A DNA stretch of 64,000 nucleotides from Diphasiastrum complanatum (Eukaryota > Streptophyta > Lycopodiopsida > Lycopodiales > Lycopodiaceae): positions 22,723,912-22,787,911 of the forward strand of contig CM055093.1 in NCBI GenBank assembly GCA_029204225.1, read 5' to 3'. Both the position numbers and the translations under genes were made by a program. Positions 45,739 through 58,989 of this stretch are shown here, piece after piece. Position 1 is the stretch's first letter; the number at the start of each line of letters is the position of its first letter. The notes under the pieces are model-generated. The model was not told where the DNA came from. It worked only from the letters and a program-made list of their open reading frames with translations, and did no database searches.

Positions 45739-45837
45739 AGTTCAATCCAATAATGAAATCTCGCTCAAACCTAATTGATTAACTTGTTGACACATATAAC
45801 CTGCTGTGCCGTCAATCGTTGCAAGTGCTTGATTCTA

Positions 45838-46902
45838 GTTGACAGTATCGGTTTGGAACACTTTAAGAGAAGGGGAATGGAAAGAGTGATGCTGATCCTA
45901 ATCTTTACATTCTAAGGCAAGATTCAGATATAGTGTTCATTGTGTTGTACGTGGATGATTTGATTATTACAAGAAGTAATGAGAGCTTAAGAAATCAAAT
46001 TAGATCTTTCCAATGCTTTTGACATGAGCGATCTAGGATTGATGCAATATTGTCTTGGCATTGAAGTATGGCAAAAGGAAAAACATGGTCTTTCTTACAC
46101 AAAGCAAATATGCACGAGATTTGCTTTATAAGTTCAATATGCAGGATTGTAAGCCTTTGAGTACACCTATGGATGTCAACACGAAGCTTACTGCATATGA
46201 TGAATATGAGAAAGTGGATGCATATTTGTATAGAGAGTTGGTGGGTAGTTTAATTTATTTGACACACACACAACCTGATATTTCTTATGCTGTTGGTGTT
46301 GTTAGTCAATTTATGCAAGACCCTAGTCAAGCACACTGGAAGTCTGCTAAACCTATTCTCAGAGACATTCGAGGGACATTGAATTTTGGTTTGAAGTATG
46401 ATCAGCCTAAAGCACTAATGTTGATAGGCTATACAGATGCTGATTGGGCAAGAAATATTGATGATAGACGATCTACCAATGGTCATACATTTAGCTATGG
46501 CACAGCTGCTATTTCTTGGAGTAGCAAGAAGCAACCTACAGTAGCTCTTCGATGGAAGCTGAATATCGTGCACTTAGCAATGCTACACAAGAGGTAATAT
46601 GGCTACGAAGACTACTTACTGATTTGGGTCAATCACAGGTGGATGCTACAACTGTATATTGCGACAACAAAAGCTGTATCCATCTTGCCAGAAACCCAAT
46701 TCTACATGCTCGAACAAAACACATCGAGATACATCATCACTTTGTTTGAGAGAAAATACTTGATGGCGCCATTGATCTAGTTTTTTGTAAATCTGAAGAT
46801 CAAGTGGCTGATATTTTTACTAAGTCTTTAGGTAAATGTAAATTTGAGAACCTTCATAGTCTCTTAGGCATAGAAGAATGTAATTTTATCATTCAGGGAG
46901 AG
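45838..46902 (+). pseudogene. Copia-E reverse transcriptase/RNase H 3' end
   Basis: Plus-strand remnant with an intact RT box VLYVDDLIITRSN at about 45943-45985. Then MQYCLGIEV, FNMQDCKPLSTPMD, GSLIYLTHTQPDISYAVGVV and SQFMQDPSQAHW. RNase H follows: YTDADWARNIDDRRST and, after a frameshift near 46550, SMEAEYRALSNATQEVIWL, CDNKSCIHLARNP and TKHIEIHHHFV. It ends ADIFTKSLGKCKFENLHSLL. It is closer to a third Copia lineage than to Copia-B. Its 5' end is lost at the junction with Gypsy-M. Confidence 0.85.
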
Positions 46903-47256
<354 letters not shown>

Positions 47257-48779
47257 AGGTATTTACAAATCTGAAATTAGTTGCTTATCAATCTTGACAT
47301 GTGAATGAAAATTTAGGGCATATAGGTACCCTTATTGATAAGCGCAAGATATGAAACCAAAAATCAGATAGCCTAACAACATTGATTTTTACTACTAGTA
47401 ATGCCTTTCAATGTGTTAGTAGCTTTACAATTTTAGCACCTATTTACAAGTCTCAAATAGTACAATCCTGTAGGTTTCACAACTAGTCTACATGACTAAC
47501 TACCATGATTTTGGCCTTTTACATATCATCATATATGATAGTCATATTGATGCATGATGCAAAATAAAAAAAAATTCTTATCATGTATATGTTTCGTAAG
47601 CCTTCCAACCTCTCTATATGGTGTGGTTTTACGTCTTCGTGTGAATAATCTATAGATAAGTTAATTATACTTACCTGACAATATTGCTGTAGAAATTCCC
47701 TAGACTTCATTAATTGGGGTCTGAATGACTAGAATATGATGCCCTAAATCATGTGTACTGATGTTGTACATTTTGTGCATAACACTAGTGTGATTATAAA
47801 CCAAAAAAATAAAAAATTAGTCGGTCACCAGACATTTAATGACACATTAGCACCTCCGAAAAGAATTGATAAGCCATACAAACATAACAACTTCCCCCTA
47901 TGAAATCATCATTACAAGCGTGTAGCTCGTGGTATTTAGCATGCAATTTCCAAGTCCAAGACAAATGAAATGTTATCCATCAAGTTTCATAACTTGTTTA
48001 TACTTGCATGTGCCTTTTTTTAAGTGGAAACTACTTGATTTGTTTTTAGTTTTATGTAAGAAACTAAAATCTCAAAGCATGTGAATGATAGGTGTGTAAG
48101 ATGGATTTATGGATCTATGCAATATACTAATGGTGGTAACCATATATATATAAATATCTCCTAAAATCTCTAGCCAATCCCACTTAAGTTTGAGTCCACT
48201 TGCTGTCTATCAATTATGGATGTTGTATAGAATAGTTGGTCAATTGTGCATGTGAAGGAAAATGCATAATTTAAAACATGATGTTGGAAATGATGAAATT
48301 CGGTGACAAGACCCTCGACCAACGATGCTCCTCTTAGATTTTGTATGGCCAGCCTCAGCGGCAACATGGTCGGTTCCCTCCTTCCTCGAGACTCGAGTGG
48401 CGCTGCTGCTGCCTCCACCTCGGCCATCTAGCCCCAGCTCGAAAGTCGCTCCCGGCATGGGGCCTCAGGCTCTCCCATGGCTGCTTCCGGGGCCCACCAT
48501 CTCCTCAACTCTCTCTCTCTCTCTCACTCTCTGTCTCTGTGTGTGTCTCTCTCTCTCTCGTTCTCTCGTGGCTTAATGTCGTCTCTCTCGCTCTCTTGGA
48601 TATGTTCATGAACTCTCATATTTTGCCACCGGAATTATTCATTGAACCACTGTCAACGTGGCAACACGCCACGTGGCAATAACCCAAGTGCTCAGATCTT
48701 GTCTCGTTTCCATGATTAACCATTGAGATTAATCCAAGCCAAGTGGTCTGATTCTGAGATGAAGGGTAGTTGGGTCTTG
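47257..48779. other. Intergenic sequence, no supported gene
   Basis: Mostly AT-rich. A GC-rich patch at 48325-48500 gives overlapping spurious frames on both strands with no domain, followed by CT-rich low complexity at 48505-48595. At 48645-48690, the CGTGGCAACACGCCACGTGG inverted repeat contains a CACGTG G-box, similar to units at 50440-50860. Confidence 0.5.
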
Positions 48780-48991
48780 GTTCGAAGGCCACTACCCTCA
48801 GTCGGAGTCAAGGCCACCAAGGAGCCCTTCCCTTTTTCCCACTAATTTACAAGTGAGGTAGTCCGCCCTCGATGATGTATAACACACATATGATGAAATG
48901 AAGTACACCATTTGCTTTTGGTTTTTGGCATGGATCTTCAATATTGTTTTCATAGTGCTTTTTGGCCTAGGAAACTATTGAGAATCATATG

Positions 48992-49181
48992 CTAAGACAA
49001 TGTTCCTAAATGGAGAACTACATGAGGTGGTGAATAGAGCTATTGGAGGGGTTTGAAAGGAGACCACAACTTGTATGTAGATTGAACTAAGACAATGTTC
49101 CTAAATGGAGAACTACATGAGCAGGTGAATAGAGCTATTGGAGGGGTTTGAAAGGAGACCACAACTTGTATGTAGATTGAA
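48992..49181. repeat. 95-bp tandem duplication in the Copia-F RT remnant
   Basis: Two copies beginning CTAAGACAATGTTCC (48992 and 49087) that differ at very few positions, so the duplication is much younger than the remnant. Confidence 0.95.
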
Positions 49182-49310
49182 CAGAGCACACTATGGATTG
49201 ATGTTAGTGTCAAGAGTGTGGTACAAAAAGCTAGAAATTTTTTTCATTGAGAGAGGGTCATGATGTGTCAATCGAACACCAACATGTTCTTGAGGAAGAT
49301 AACTAGTGGG

Positions 49311-49625
49311 TGTTAGATTCCCCATCGTCGTGCCGATCATTGCTAAAGCACAAACAGTTGACGAATGCTAATGTTACCGCCCAACCATAGAGGTACTGCC
49401 ACCTCACCCCGTGCATTGGAGCTATAGACCACCATCAAGCAAGCTCGGATCTCCGATAAGCCATGGTGTCCCATACCACCATGCCTTACCCTCGACCCTC
49501 GCCTACTTACATCTTGAGGCCTAGATAATCATCCTGACCTAACCACCAGTGGAAGAGCTCTTCATTCTCGTTCGTCACCTGTTTGTGCTTTAGCAATGAC
49601 CGTCACGACGATGAGGAATCTAACA
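49311..49625. mobile_element. 315-bp terminal-inverted-repeat element (MITE-like)
   Basis: The left end (49311-49357) starts TGTTAGATTCC and the right end (49579-49625) finishes GGAATCTAACA. The 47-bp arms are inverted copies with only about three mismatches. The interior has no ORF. It separates Copia-F RT from RNase H. Flanks ACTAGTGGG and GTAGGGCAG show no clean target duplication. Long arms and short length suggest a MULE-like MITE or a foldback element. The superfamily is not decided by the sequence. Confidence 0.75.
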
Positions 49626-50439
49626 GTAGGGCAGTACCAAGCAAAGGTTGGGGCTGGTATCATCCATAGAAGTAGAGTACATGGCCCCATGCCTAGCTTC
49701 CAAGGAATATATGTGGATCAAAAACATACGCAAGGGGATCAAACTATCTCTATACGATTTCAGGCTGTACAACAAGGGTGTGTCTTTTGTTGCAAGAACA
49801 ATGATTCCCACAAGTGCAACAAACATGTCAATTTGCAATTATATCATTATGTGAGAGATTTGGTATAGACAAAGGCACTATCTATGTATTCATGACCACC
49901 CACAGACTTCAAGGAGATAAATGTAGATCTTATGATGAAGACAAGAAGTAGAAATAGGTTAGACGTATTGAGGAACATGATGAGATTACTAAAATCAGAT
50001 TTATAATTGAGAGAGAGATTGATGGACAAAGGTCAAAGAGGGAAATGGCAATTCAAATATGGAAATGACTATTGCTCAATTGAATGAGAGGGGTTCAAAG
50101 GCCAAAGCCATGGTCATAATCACCCAAGTGACCAAGACACCTTCCCTTTTTCGCACTAATCTTAAGTCTTCTTAGCACACAAAAGGGAATAGGCCCTCAA
50201 TAGTTTTCTTAATAGCGACTAGGAATGATAATCTATAAGCTAAACATTAGATGAAATGAATATACTTTGTGCTTTTGGTTTCTGGCATGGATCTCCAATA
50301 ATTGTTTCCCCCTAGTACTTAAATGTTTTTTCTTGCTCATTGCTCACACATGTTGAATGCAAATTTGTGATTTGCTTATGTTGTCTTTGTAAGTTGGCAT
50401 GCTTTGATCAAATTAAACAATCAACCAACAAATTAACCA

Positions 50440-50860
50440 TGGGAAAGAGTTCAAGTGTCAATATTCCGCATAGTAGGGGTCAAATTTTGCCACGTATTCA
50501 TAATATTAGTTATTGAGAAGAGTCCAACTGACAACATATGCTATGTTGCAAAAACGAAGCGATGTAATTTTGCCATGTATTTATCATTAACGATTAAAAA
50601 CAGTCCAAGTCATAGATTTGCCAAGTGCCAAGTGGCAATTTTCTCATGCTTTATAATCAACCATCAAAAAGATTCCCAAGAGAGTATATGTCGCATCGCC
50701 AAATTCAAGTGGTTAGAGTTTGCCATGTGCCCCATGACAAACCAACAAGAGGAAGTAAGCCACGTGGTAAAAATCCATAAGGTCATACTTTGTTACGCTC
50801 GCATGTTCGAGCTTTGAAAAGAGTACAAGTGGCAATATGCCACATGGGCAAAGTATCCAA
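50440..50860. repeat. Degenerate repeats built on AAGTGGCAA/GCCACGTGG
   Basis: About five or six diverged units of roughly 70-90 bp, each with a (G)AGTCCAAGTGGCAA-like start, a GCCATGT/GCCACGT core, and an intervening AT-rich ATTAACCATT-like part. A full CACGTG occurs near 50760. Related sequence occurs at 48645-48750. Confidence 0.5.
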
Positions 50861-52487
50861 GGGATGGGGCATAAAAGATATGGTGTCATTAGGCCCCATA
50901 GATGGATGGTGCTTCCCAATTCCTGAAGGTTACTAGTAACAACTCCTTTGTCTAGATATTTTTTATGTTACGTGACTCGACGTGAGTCTGTGACGTGGTA
51001 TCTATGTACCTGTGAAAGCCTCGAGTCTCGAGTCTCGACTAATGAGCAGTTTCCCAGTTCGCGCATGCACCTACCTGCAGCCTGCAGCTCCGTATCTTGC
51101 AAACAATCTCCAATTCAATCAGCATCAGAGCTAAGCTAGCTACATCATCCACTTTATACTTCATATAACATAAAGCATACTTGCCTCTGGTTCATCAGAC
51201 ACAGTTGAAGATTCTTCAAGATCTCAGCCTTGCATCCCTTGATCATGCATTTTTTCTTTATTTCCCTTGTTGCATGATGCAAATTGCATCCGTTTGCCTT
51301 TCGCAGTACCCTTCCTAAAAGGAGATGTTTTACCCATCTGGGTCTGCCAGCGCATCTAGATTCAAGTGCTCTGTCTGCTGTTTTTCATGCATTATCTGTC
51401 CACCTGTGCCGTGCTGCTCTACGAAAAAGACATCATTTTTTAGATCATGGAGACGCTTAGGAAACAGTGAAGGAGCTTTTGACCGAAGACTTTGAGAGCA
51501 GATTGAAGATTTGAAAACGATATACATAACAAATGGAAATAAGATCAGTGTCAAGTCTGAACTTTTAAGTGATGGGTTATGCATCGTTATGCATCCGGAT
51601 TTTATTGAGCAAGGAATTCCCTAAGTCTTAAGTGATGGGTTATGCATCCGGGTATTTATTAAATAACTAATTTTCTTACTTTACCAGAAAGTTGAAACCA
51701 TAACCTGGCAAAAGTGGACTGTGGGGGTAATGTGTTGAAGTGTGATTGGTCAAATGTCAAAACGGGATGGTTCATGGCTGAATTGTGTAGTATTGGACGT
51801 GTGTGCCCACTGCCTTGTAATTCAGAGACGAAGTGGGTCATTTTCCTTTCAAATGGCTTCTCAATTTTGGAAAACATTGGTACGTGGAGGTGTCCTGTTT
51901 TAGGGATTCAGCCTCATTCAGATGTGCTGTGCTGAAGGGCAGCGCTAAAATACTGGATTGGTGTGATTCTATTGAGCTGAGTAGGTTGCTAACTTGCTAC
52001 TGTACCCCGGTGAAAACGTGGGGATGGGAACCTGAAGGAGCAGTGTCCAGTCAAATAGTTGACTAGTCCCGAGAGACACGACTTGCACGAATAATTATCG
52101 TCCTGCACTGAGATGCATAGGTGTTTCCGTTTTATAGCCGAGCAGGACTTTTGAATGCTCTCTTGTCGATGTGATTCATGCACTTGACAGGCATATAAAG
52201 CCTATTTCAAGTCTTTTACTAACTGATAGAGCAATTCTCCTTTTCTAAACGAGTAGCTGTTGAGCATTTGAAGCTGAACATCACAACGCACATAGCAAAA
52301 AAGAGGACGAATTTCTCTTGATGATTCCCCAGCTATTACTAGTTGAGTTTTTTGCAATGATTTGCGGAGAGGCATGTGAAATTTCGCTCAGCTATTAGCA
52401 CATTTTGATCTTTTTCGGAGATTTGATTGCGTTTACAGCTCGATATATATATTCAAACCTTCATCAGCCAAAGGTCCAAAGTTATAG
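50861..52487 (+). promoter_or_regulatory. Upstream region of the AIL gene, candidate promoter
   Basis: No competing gene was found. GGCATATAAAGCC at about 52190-52202 is the best TATA box, which would give a 5' leader of some 260 nt. A palindromic pair of W-box cores, AGTCAA-ATAG-TTGACT, lies at about 52048-52063. A direct repeat AAGTGATGGGTTATGCATC occurs at about 51568 and 51630. CTCGAGTCTCGAGTCTCG is a short tandem motif near 51018-51036. Assignment of these as regulatory elements is inference. Confidence 0.4.
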
Positions 52488-55400
52488 ATGAGGTCTTTGA
52501 ATAGCTGGCTTGGCTTTTCTCTCTCCCCGCATCACACATTGGACGAACCTGACTGTAGCAAACCCCAGTCTTCCATCACCAGCCTTTCTGTAGCGCCAAC
52601 CAAAATGTCTGAGTCTAGTATCGGTTACGATGGTTCATCCGACGGCTATGGAATAACCCAGGATACCTTAACATGCTCGGAAATTCCTGATATGCCTTTG
52701 AACTCGGATGGTTCGCTTTCCATTATGGAAGCCTTCAGACAGACTCATTGCGGAGGCAAGTTTACTACCAATGATCACTTGCTATGATCTGATGGAGCTT
52801 TCAGATTACATGCTTTTGACTGGATTAAAAACCTTTTGATGTCTCTCACTTTTAGGGAATTTTTTTCTAACATTTATAAGTCAGTTGAAGTGGTATTCAT
52901 TGATCTCTCGGACAAACGATATGTATGTTGCTGCTGGACATCTATTCCAGCACAAACTGTATGAACTATATTCTAAGTAGTCGACGCTTGTCATTAGTGT
53001 TTATTGCTTTGTTCGGTTTTAGTTTAGCTAGTCCTGTCATTCATATACCGAGAGATGGGGGGTTCGATTAAGAAGTTATAGTATTCTTTGAAAATATATC
53101 TCATCGGCGCTTTTGCTGATCGTGTTGCAGTTCCCTGGCCTTCAAATACAATGCCAGCAACAGCCAATGCCATCCAGCCTTCATCTATGTTACCTTCTGA
53201 GCACATGCAGCTTCCTACGTGCTTTTCGACGCTTGAGGGTAGCAATCATCAGATATGTAGTGAGATGCAGTTCAGCATCATGCAAGCCAAAACAGAGCAG
53301 GAAGGACCTAAGCTGGAAGATTTTTTGGGTGGAGTGTCATTAGGTGGTCGATTTTCAGGTAGAAGTAATGACCAACCAGATCTTGAGAGCTTATACTACG
53401 CTTCAAACCATGCAGATTTGTGCAGGCAGAAGTTACAACCATGCCGTTCATTTTTGCAATCACCATTCGAAGATATGCAAGCTCCGGATCCTCTTCAGCT
53501 ACACGAAATTAGTGAGTCCAGGCTCCCATTGCAAGCACATTCACTGTTTACGAGACAGGAAGATGATCGAGAAAGAAACGTACTATGTTCTAATGTTTCA
53601 AATGGTCGCCCAAAGTACGCTCAGAATCTCCTGCACGAGGAATCCTTTTTCAACAATGCTCATGAGAGTTTTTTTCCAGATTGCGTTATGCAGCCAGTCT
53701 CAGGTTCTTCAGCAGCAGGAAGCAGCACCACAACCGGAATATCAGCCTTGAAGACATGGCTTCGACAACATCAAAATAGTGCAGAAAAGACTGAACTTTC
53801 GTCAAGCTGCTCGTCCGCAAATGATCATTCAAAAATGGCAAACGTGAAAACTTTGGCTCTAACGATGAGTCCTGCATCACAGTCCAGCTCAATTGCCGCA
53901 CCACAGATGGCTAATTCCGTCAGCTCTCCTACCGACTCTAAGAAGAGGAACTCGCCAAAGGCTGGCCTAAACGAGCCGACGCAACGCAAGTCCATAGACA
54001 CATTTGGACAGCGCACCTCAATATACAGAGGAGTTACCAGGTATTCTTTTGTTGATACCTATTTGAAGTGTATTCTCCATAATTGTGAAAATACAGGCTT
54101 GCTATGATCTCTAGCTCAATCATTGATTCTTTGATCAATGTTTGCTCAGCTAGAGGGTTTACTACTCCGGGCTCTAGATCGGGTGGAATTCTTATTTTTT
54201 TCCCTTGGCTTTATAGTGAACTTTGGTTGCATATAAGTAATTAGCATTCTGTCTGTGAAAGAACAATTATATTACGGTTTGATGGGTGCTGACCGAGCTC
54301 CATGAATATCTGACGTGAATCCGGATAGGCATCGTTGGACGGGGCGATATGAGGCTCATTTATGGGATAACAGCAGCAGAAAAGAAGGTCAAACCCGAAA
54401 AGGAAGACAAGGTCAGTGAAGGTGTTCTACACTGTGACATCCAAGCATTATCAGTTGCTCTAACTCTAGTTTAGCAAAGCGATGCCCTGCCATTCTCATC
54501 TACCAGCGAGAGTACATATAGACCAATTGCGAGCACGAAGTTTAACATAAGTAGTATTGAAAGGACTGGAGAGTTCACTCAGAATATGTACTATTATTCA
54601 ACAAAAAAGTTTGTGTTCATTAAAGATTAGTCAAAGGTATTACCCTACGTAAAGATTTTGTGTTTTAGATTCGATTTAGGATAAAGTTTGAATAGGGTTA
54701 AACTATAATTCGTGAACTAGAAGCTTTCATGAGTCAGGAATTGCTGTGAATAGCGAGAAAGCTTATACGAGTTCAAATTTTCCTTTGTTTTCAGTAGTTC
54801 ACGTTTCTATATTTCTCATTTCACCCGCATAAATTTCTTTTGGGATCTTCATGGAAGTTTATGACCTAGAATATAATCATTTCCTCATAGCATTTAAAAG
54901 GAGATGTTTGTGAAGCACCGTGAAATCCTCAATTTGAAACAATATCAGCATGAAAACTTTACTGAACGTGAATTTTTGTTCCTTATTCTCACACTTGACT
55001 CTTGGCCTCTTTTGGATGCGGGAAAAAATCGGGATGCCTCGGATCGACAGTATATCTTGGTAAAGCGTTTTTGAATCCTTGTAAAAAATATCTTCTTCTG
55101 CTTCTACTTGTCAAAAGCACTGCTGATTTATGAACCTTAACTTTGAGAATGCAATTAGTCGTCGAATAAAATAAAAAGGACTGTTGCTGAAATACTGGAC
55201 GGCTAGTATAGTTGTCTTTGTGTAACTAAACCTACATCGTATCTATCTCTCAGGAGGTTATGACAAGGAGGAGAAAGCAGCCAGATCATACGATTTGGCA
55301 GCATTGAAATATTGGGGCCCGACTACGACTATTAATTTCCCGGTACGTAGTATGTGCTATGCCGAATTAGAGATTCGAATGCCAGTAGTTAGAATTCTGA

Positions 55401-57105
55401 GACACTTGGAAGTCTGTTCATGTTGACATGCTGATGAAAATGCTAATAGAATAATTCTTGAAGGTGTCTGCAGAAGATCACACATATTCATCTTAGATCA
55501 GCAATTAGAGGCGGCTTTTTTATTTCTCTAAGCTGGAACGTATTCGTTGCAACTCCAGATGCATCTTAACTCTTGTTCACATCTACTTGCAGTTGGCCAC
55601 CTACGAAAAGGAGCTTGAAGAAATGAAGAATATGACCAGACTCGAATATGTAGCCTCCTTACGGAGGTATTTTCTGAACTATCTCAGTGGAACTTCACGC
55701 TTGTATATAACAGTTCTTTGAAGAGCCAAAACTAGTTTTAGAACTAAAAACGAAGCAATGTATGCTCATTCTTTTGAGCCTCTAGTCGCTGATCTTGCGC
55801 TGAGTTATATTATTACAGAAAAAGCAGCGGTTTCTCAAGAGGTGCTTCGATTTACCGTGGGGTCACAAGGTATTAATTATTAACCAAAAAGGCGCCCTCA
55901 CTTTCTCTTTGCGAGATTTTTCAAATTTCTTCTTTTTGTTTGCTGCTCTCACGTCTATAAGTCGTATCCTTATGCTGATATCTACGTCCACTCTAGTGAT
56001 TTCTGCGGCCTAATTTAATGGCCCTGTTTTCTACACCATACGGTCCATAAGTTATGGTGTCTTCTGGTATTGACTATTACTCATGAGGATTTCATCTGGT
56101 GTGAATCAGGCACCATCAGCAAGGAAGATGGCAAGCTAGAATTGGAAGAGTTGCTGGCAACAAGGACCTCTATCTGGGAACTTTCAGTACGTCGATGGAA
56201 CAAGTCGTGCGTTACAATCACATCAAAGTCGTTAGCAGTTAGTATTTCTATAGAAACAGTATAAAAAATATGGAATCTGAGAATGATACGACTTGTGTGC
56301 AGGCACACAAGAGGAAGCAGCTGAGGCTTACGACATCGCCGCTATTAAATTTAGAGGTATCAATGCAGTTACGAACTTCGAGATAAATAGATACGATTTG
56401 AAACGAATCTGCTCTAGTCCCAGTTTAGTGTCTGGAGATACAGCTAGACGCTCTAAGGAAAACGAAGCTTCCGAAAGAAGCAAGAATAACCAGCAAATTC
56501 AAGCTAACGGCATCCTGCAATTGCACGGCTCTATTCAAAGCGATACATCCTATAAGGGCGCTACGCAGAATTGGCAAATCGCTTTACCACTACAATGTCG
56601 TGATATACAGCAGCAAGATGACTGGGCTGAACAGGAACACCACGCAAATTGTCGCGACCTTGCATCTCTTCCTGACACAGCAGGTTCTTATGAAAACTTC
56701 TTGAAGACGACCAGCATGCCTTCTGCTGTGTTGCGCAATATAGCAGGTCTCGATGGATTGTCGTCGTGTGATAATAGCTGTTCAAACCGCATTTTCACGG
56801 ATCATTCATTTACAGACCCTCTCCTTATGGGCTCAGCTTATTCCACTACCTGTGAAAGATCGCGACGTTCGGCTATTCAAAGTGAAGAGGGCAATCCTAG
56901 GGAAACTCCTGTAAATTATTCACTTCAAGCTGATCTTAGCCAACCATACCTATACCTGTCACAACAGCAAGCTACATGTATCAAGCCAAACTACGAAAAT
57001 AACATGCTAAGCTCATTCATGACACCTACGATGCAAATAAATCAGGAAAGGCCCATCCTTGCAGCTGGGAATATGCCCATGTTCGCCGTTTGGAACGACA
57101 ATTAA
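52488..57105 (+). CDS. AIL: AINTEGUMENTA/PLETHORA-like AP2 transcription factor, 9 exons
   Basis: CDS exons: 52488-52755, 53131-54040, 54329-54411, 55051-55059, 55254-55342, 55593-55666, 55819-55869, 56110-56186, 56303-57105; sum 2364 nt, 787 residues, all phases agree. Motifs: WLGFSLSP (7-14), [13 protein letters not shown] (70-82), PKLEDFLGG (149-157), ALKTWLRQ (295-302), [17 protein letters not shown] before AP2-1 (386-453, with the ANT-type insertion [16 protein letters not shown]), conserved linker ([20 protein letters not shown]), AP2-2 (488-546, [21 protein letters not shown]), and C-terminal MFAVWND. These place it in the ANT/BBM/PLT branch, nuclear DNA-binding regulators of meristem, root and embryo development. 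Intron 1 uses GC-AG; exon 4 is only 9 nt. No disabling change is seen. It is in single-copy context between transposons. Confidence 0.95.
55051..55059 (+). other. AIL: 9-nt microexon 4 of AIL
   Basis: TATATCTTG flanked by CGACAG and GTAAAG. With the neighbouring bases it encodes the V-Y-L-G of the first AP2 domain, exactly the family's known tiny exon. Confidence 0.9.
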
Positions 57106-58290
<1,185 letters not shown>

Positions 58291-58592
58291 TATTGCTATT
58301 TTTCATATCAAACCTAAAAAACCCTAAAAGATTAAAAAATCAGCGCCTCTCTCTGTCGTGATCTTCATGTGCTCCTCTCTTTCTCTCTCTTGCCATGTTA
58401 TACATTCTCTCTTTCTAGAAACTTCTCTTTCTAGAAATTTCTAAAGCCACGTGTTCTCTCTCTAGAAATTTCTAAAAGTAGATGTCATTTTCAACCCACT
58501 TCAACTACATTTCAAATGCCCCTCAACTACGTTTTAGGGCAAACATGGACCAATGAGAATAGACTAACGCATTTTGTCTATCGTTGCCCACT

Positions 58593-58659
58593 ATCTCTCT
58601 CTCTCTCTCTAGCGCACACACGCACGCGTGTGCTAGCACACACACACACACACACACAT

Positions 58660-58708
<49 letters not shown>
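58593..58708. repeat. CT/CA-rich microsatellite
   Basis: A CT run at about 58593-58610, then CA repeats from 58614 to 58708 interrupted by CGCACGCGTGTGCTAG and ATG. Confidence 0.95.
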
Positions 58709-58710
<2 letters not shown>

Positions 58711-58764
58711 CTCCTCTTCTTACATTTTGCGAGTAAATATAATGCGAGTCTGTTCATCTAATTC

Positions 58765-58860
58765 AATTAGAGAAGTAGTACTTGATTCGGGAGCCACCTC
58801 ACATTTTGTTTCCTCGAAACAAATAAAGCTTTGTTCGAGAAACAGTGAAGAAGATTGGGG
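58765..58860 (+). pseudogene. Copia protease fragment
   Basis: A single motif-bearing scrap, REVVLDSGATSHFVSSKQIK, matching the Copia-D protease (EVILDSGATSHFVTSRR). Nothing else of gag or pol is adjacent. It is followed by LTR-like sequence. Confidence 0.75.
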
Positions 58861-58989
58861 TTAATCCAACTGCCCACTTTGAGAGGGAGCTGTAGAACAA
58901 CTGATTAGACAGATCTTGATTCTATTAACAAAGCACACAATTTACTTGACAAAGGATGAGAAAGAAATGAATGCAAACTCGAAACATTT

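Larger units (their letters stand above)
48780..50320 (+). mobile_element. Ancient Copia remnant (Copia-F) with terminal direct repeats
   Basis: 48780-48960 and 50100-50320 share CTTCCCTTTTTC-CACTAAT and GATGAAATGAA-TA followed by TTTTGGTTT-TGGCATGGATCT, so they look like a decayed LTR pair. Between them lie RT pieces (TMFLNGELHE; EGFERRPQLVCRLNRAHYGL; VWYKKLEIFFIERG) and an RNase H piece at 49640-50030 (SSIEVEYMAPCLASKEYMW). Most of the element is deleted. A 95-bp tandem duplication (48992-49181) repeats the NGELHE segment. A TIR element sits at 49311-49625. Confidence 0.6.

Noticed and set aside
48325-48576. GC-rich gene on plus or minus
   Set aside because: Frames on both strands, no domain, and it runs into CT-rich low complexity.
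52756-52790. AIL exon 1 reading through to the stop at 52785
   Set aside because: It would give a 99-residue protein lacking both AP2 domains; the GC-AG splice restores the conserved frame.
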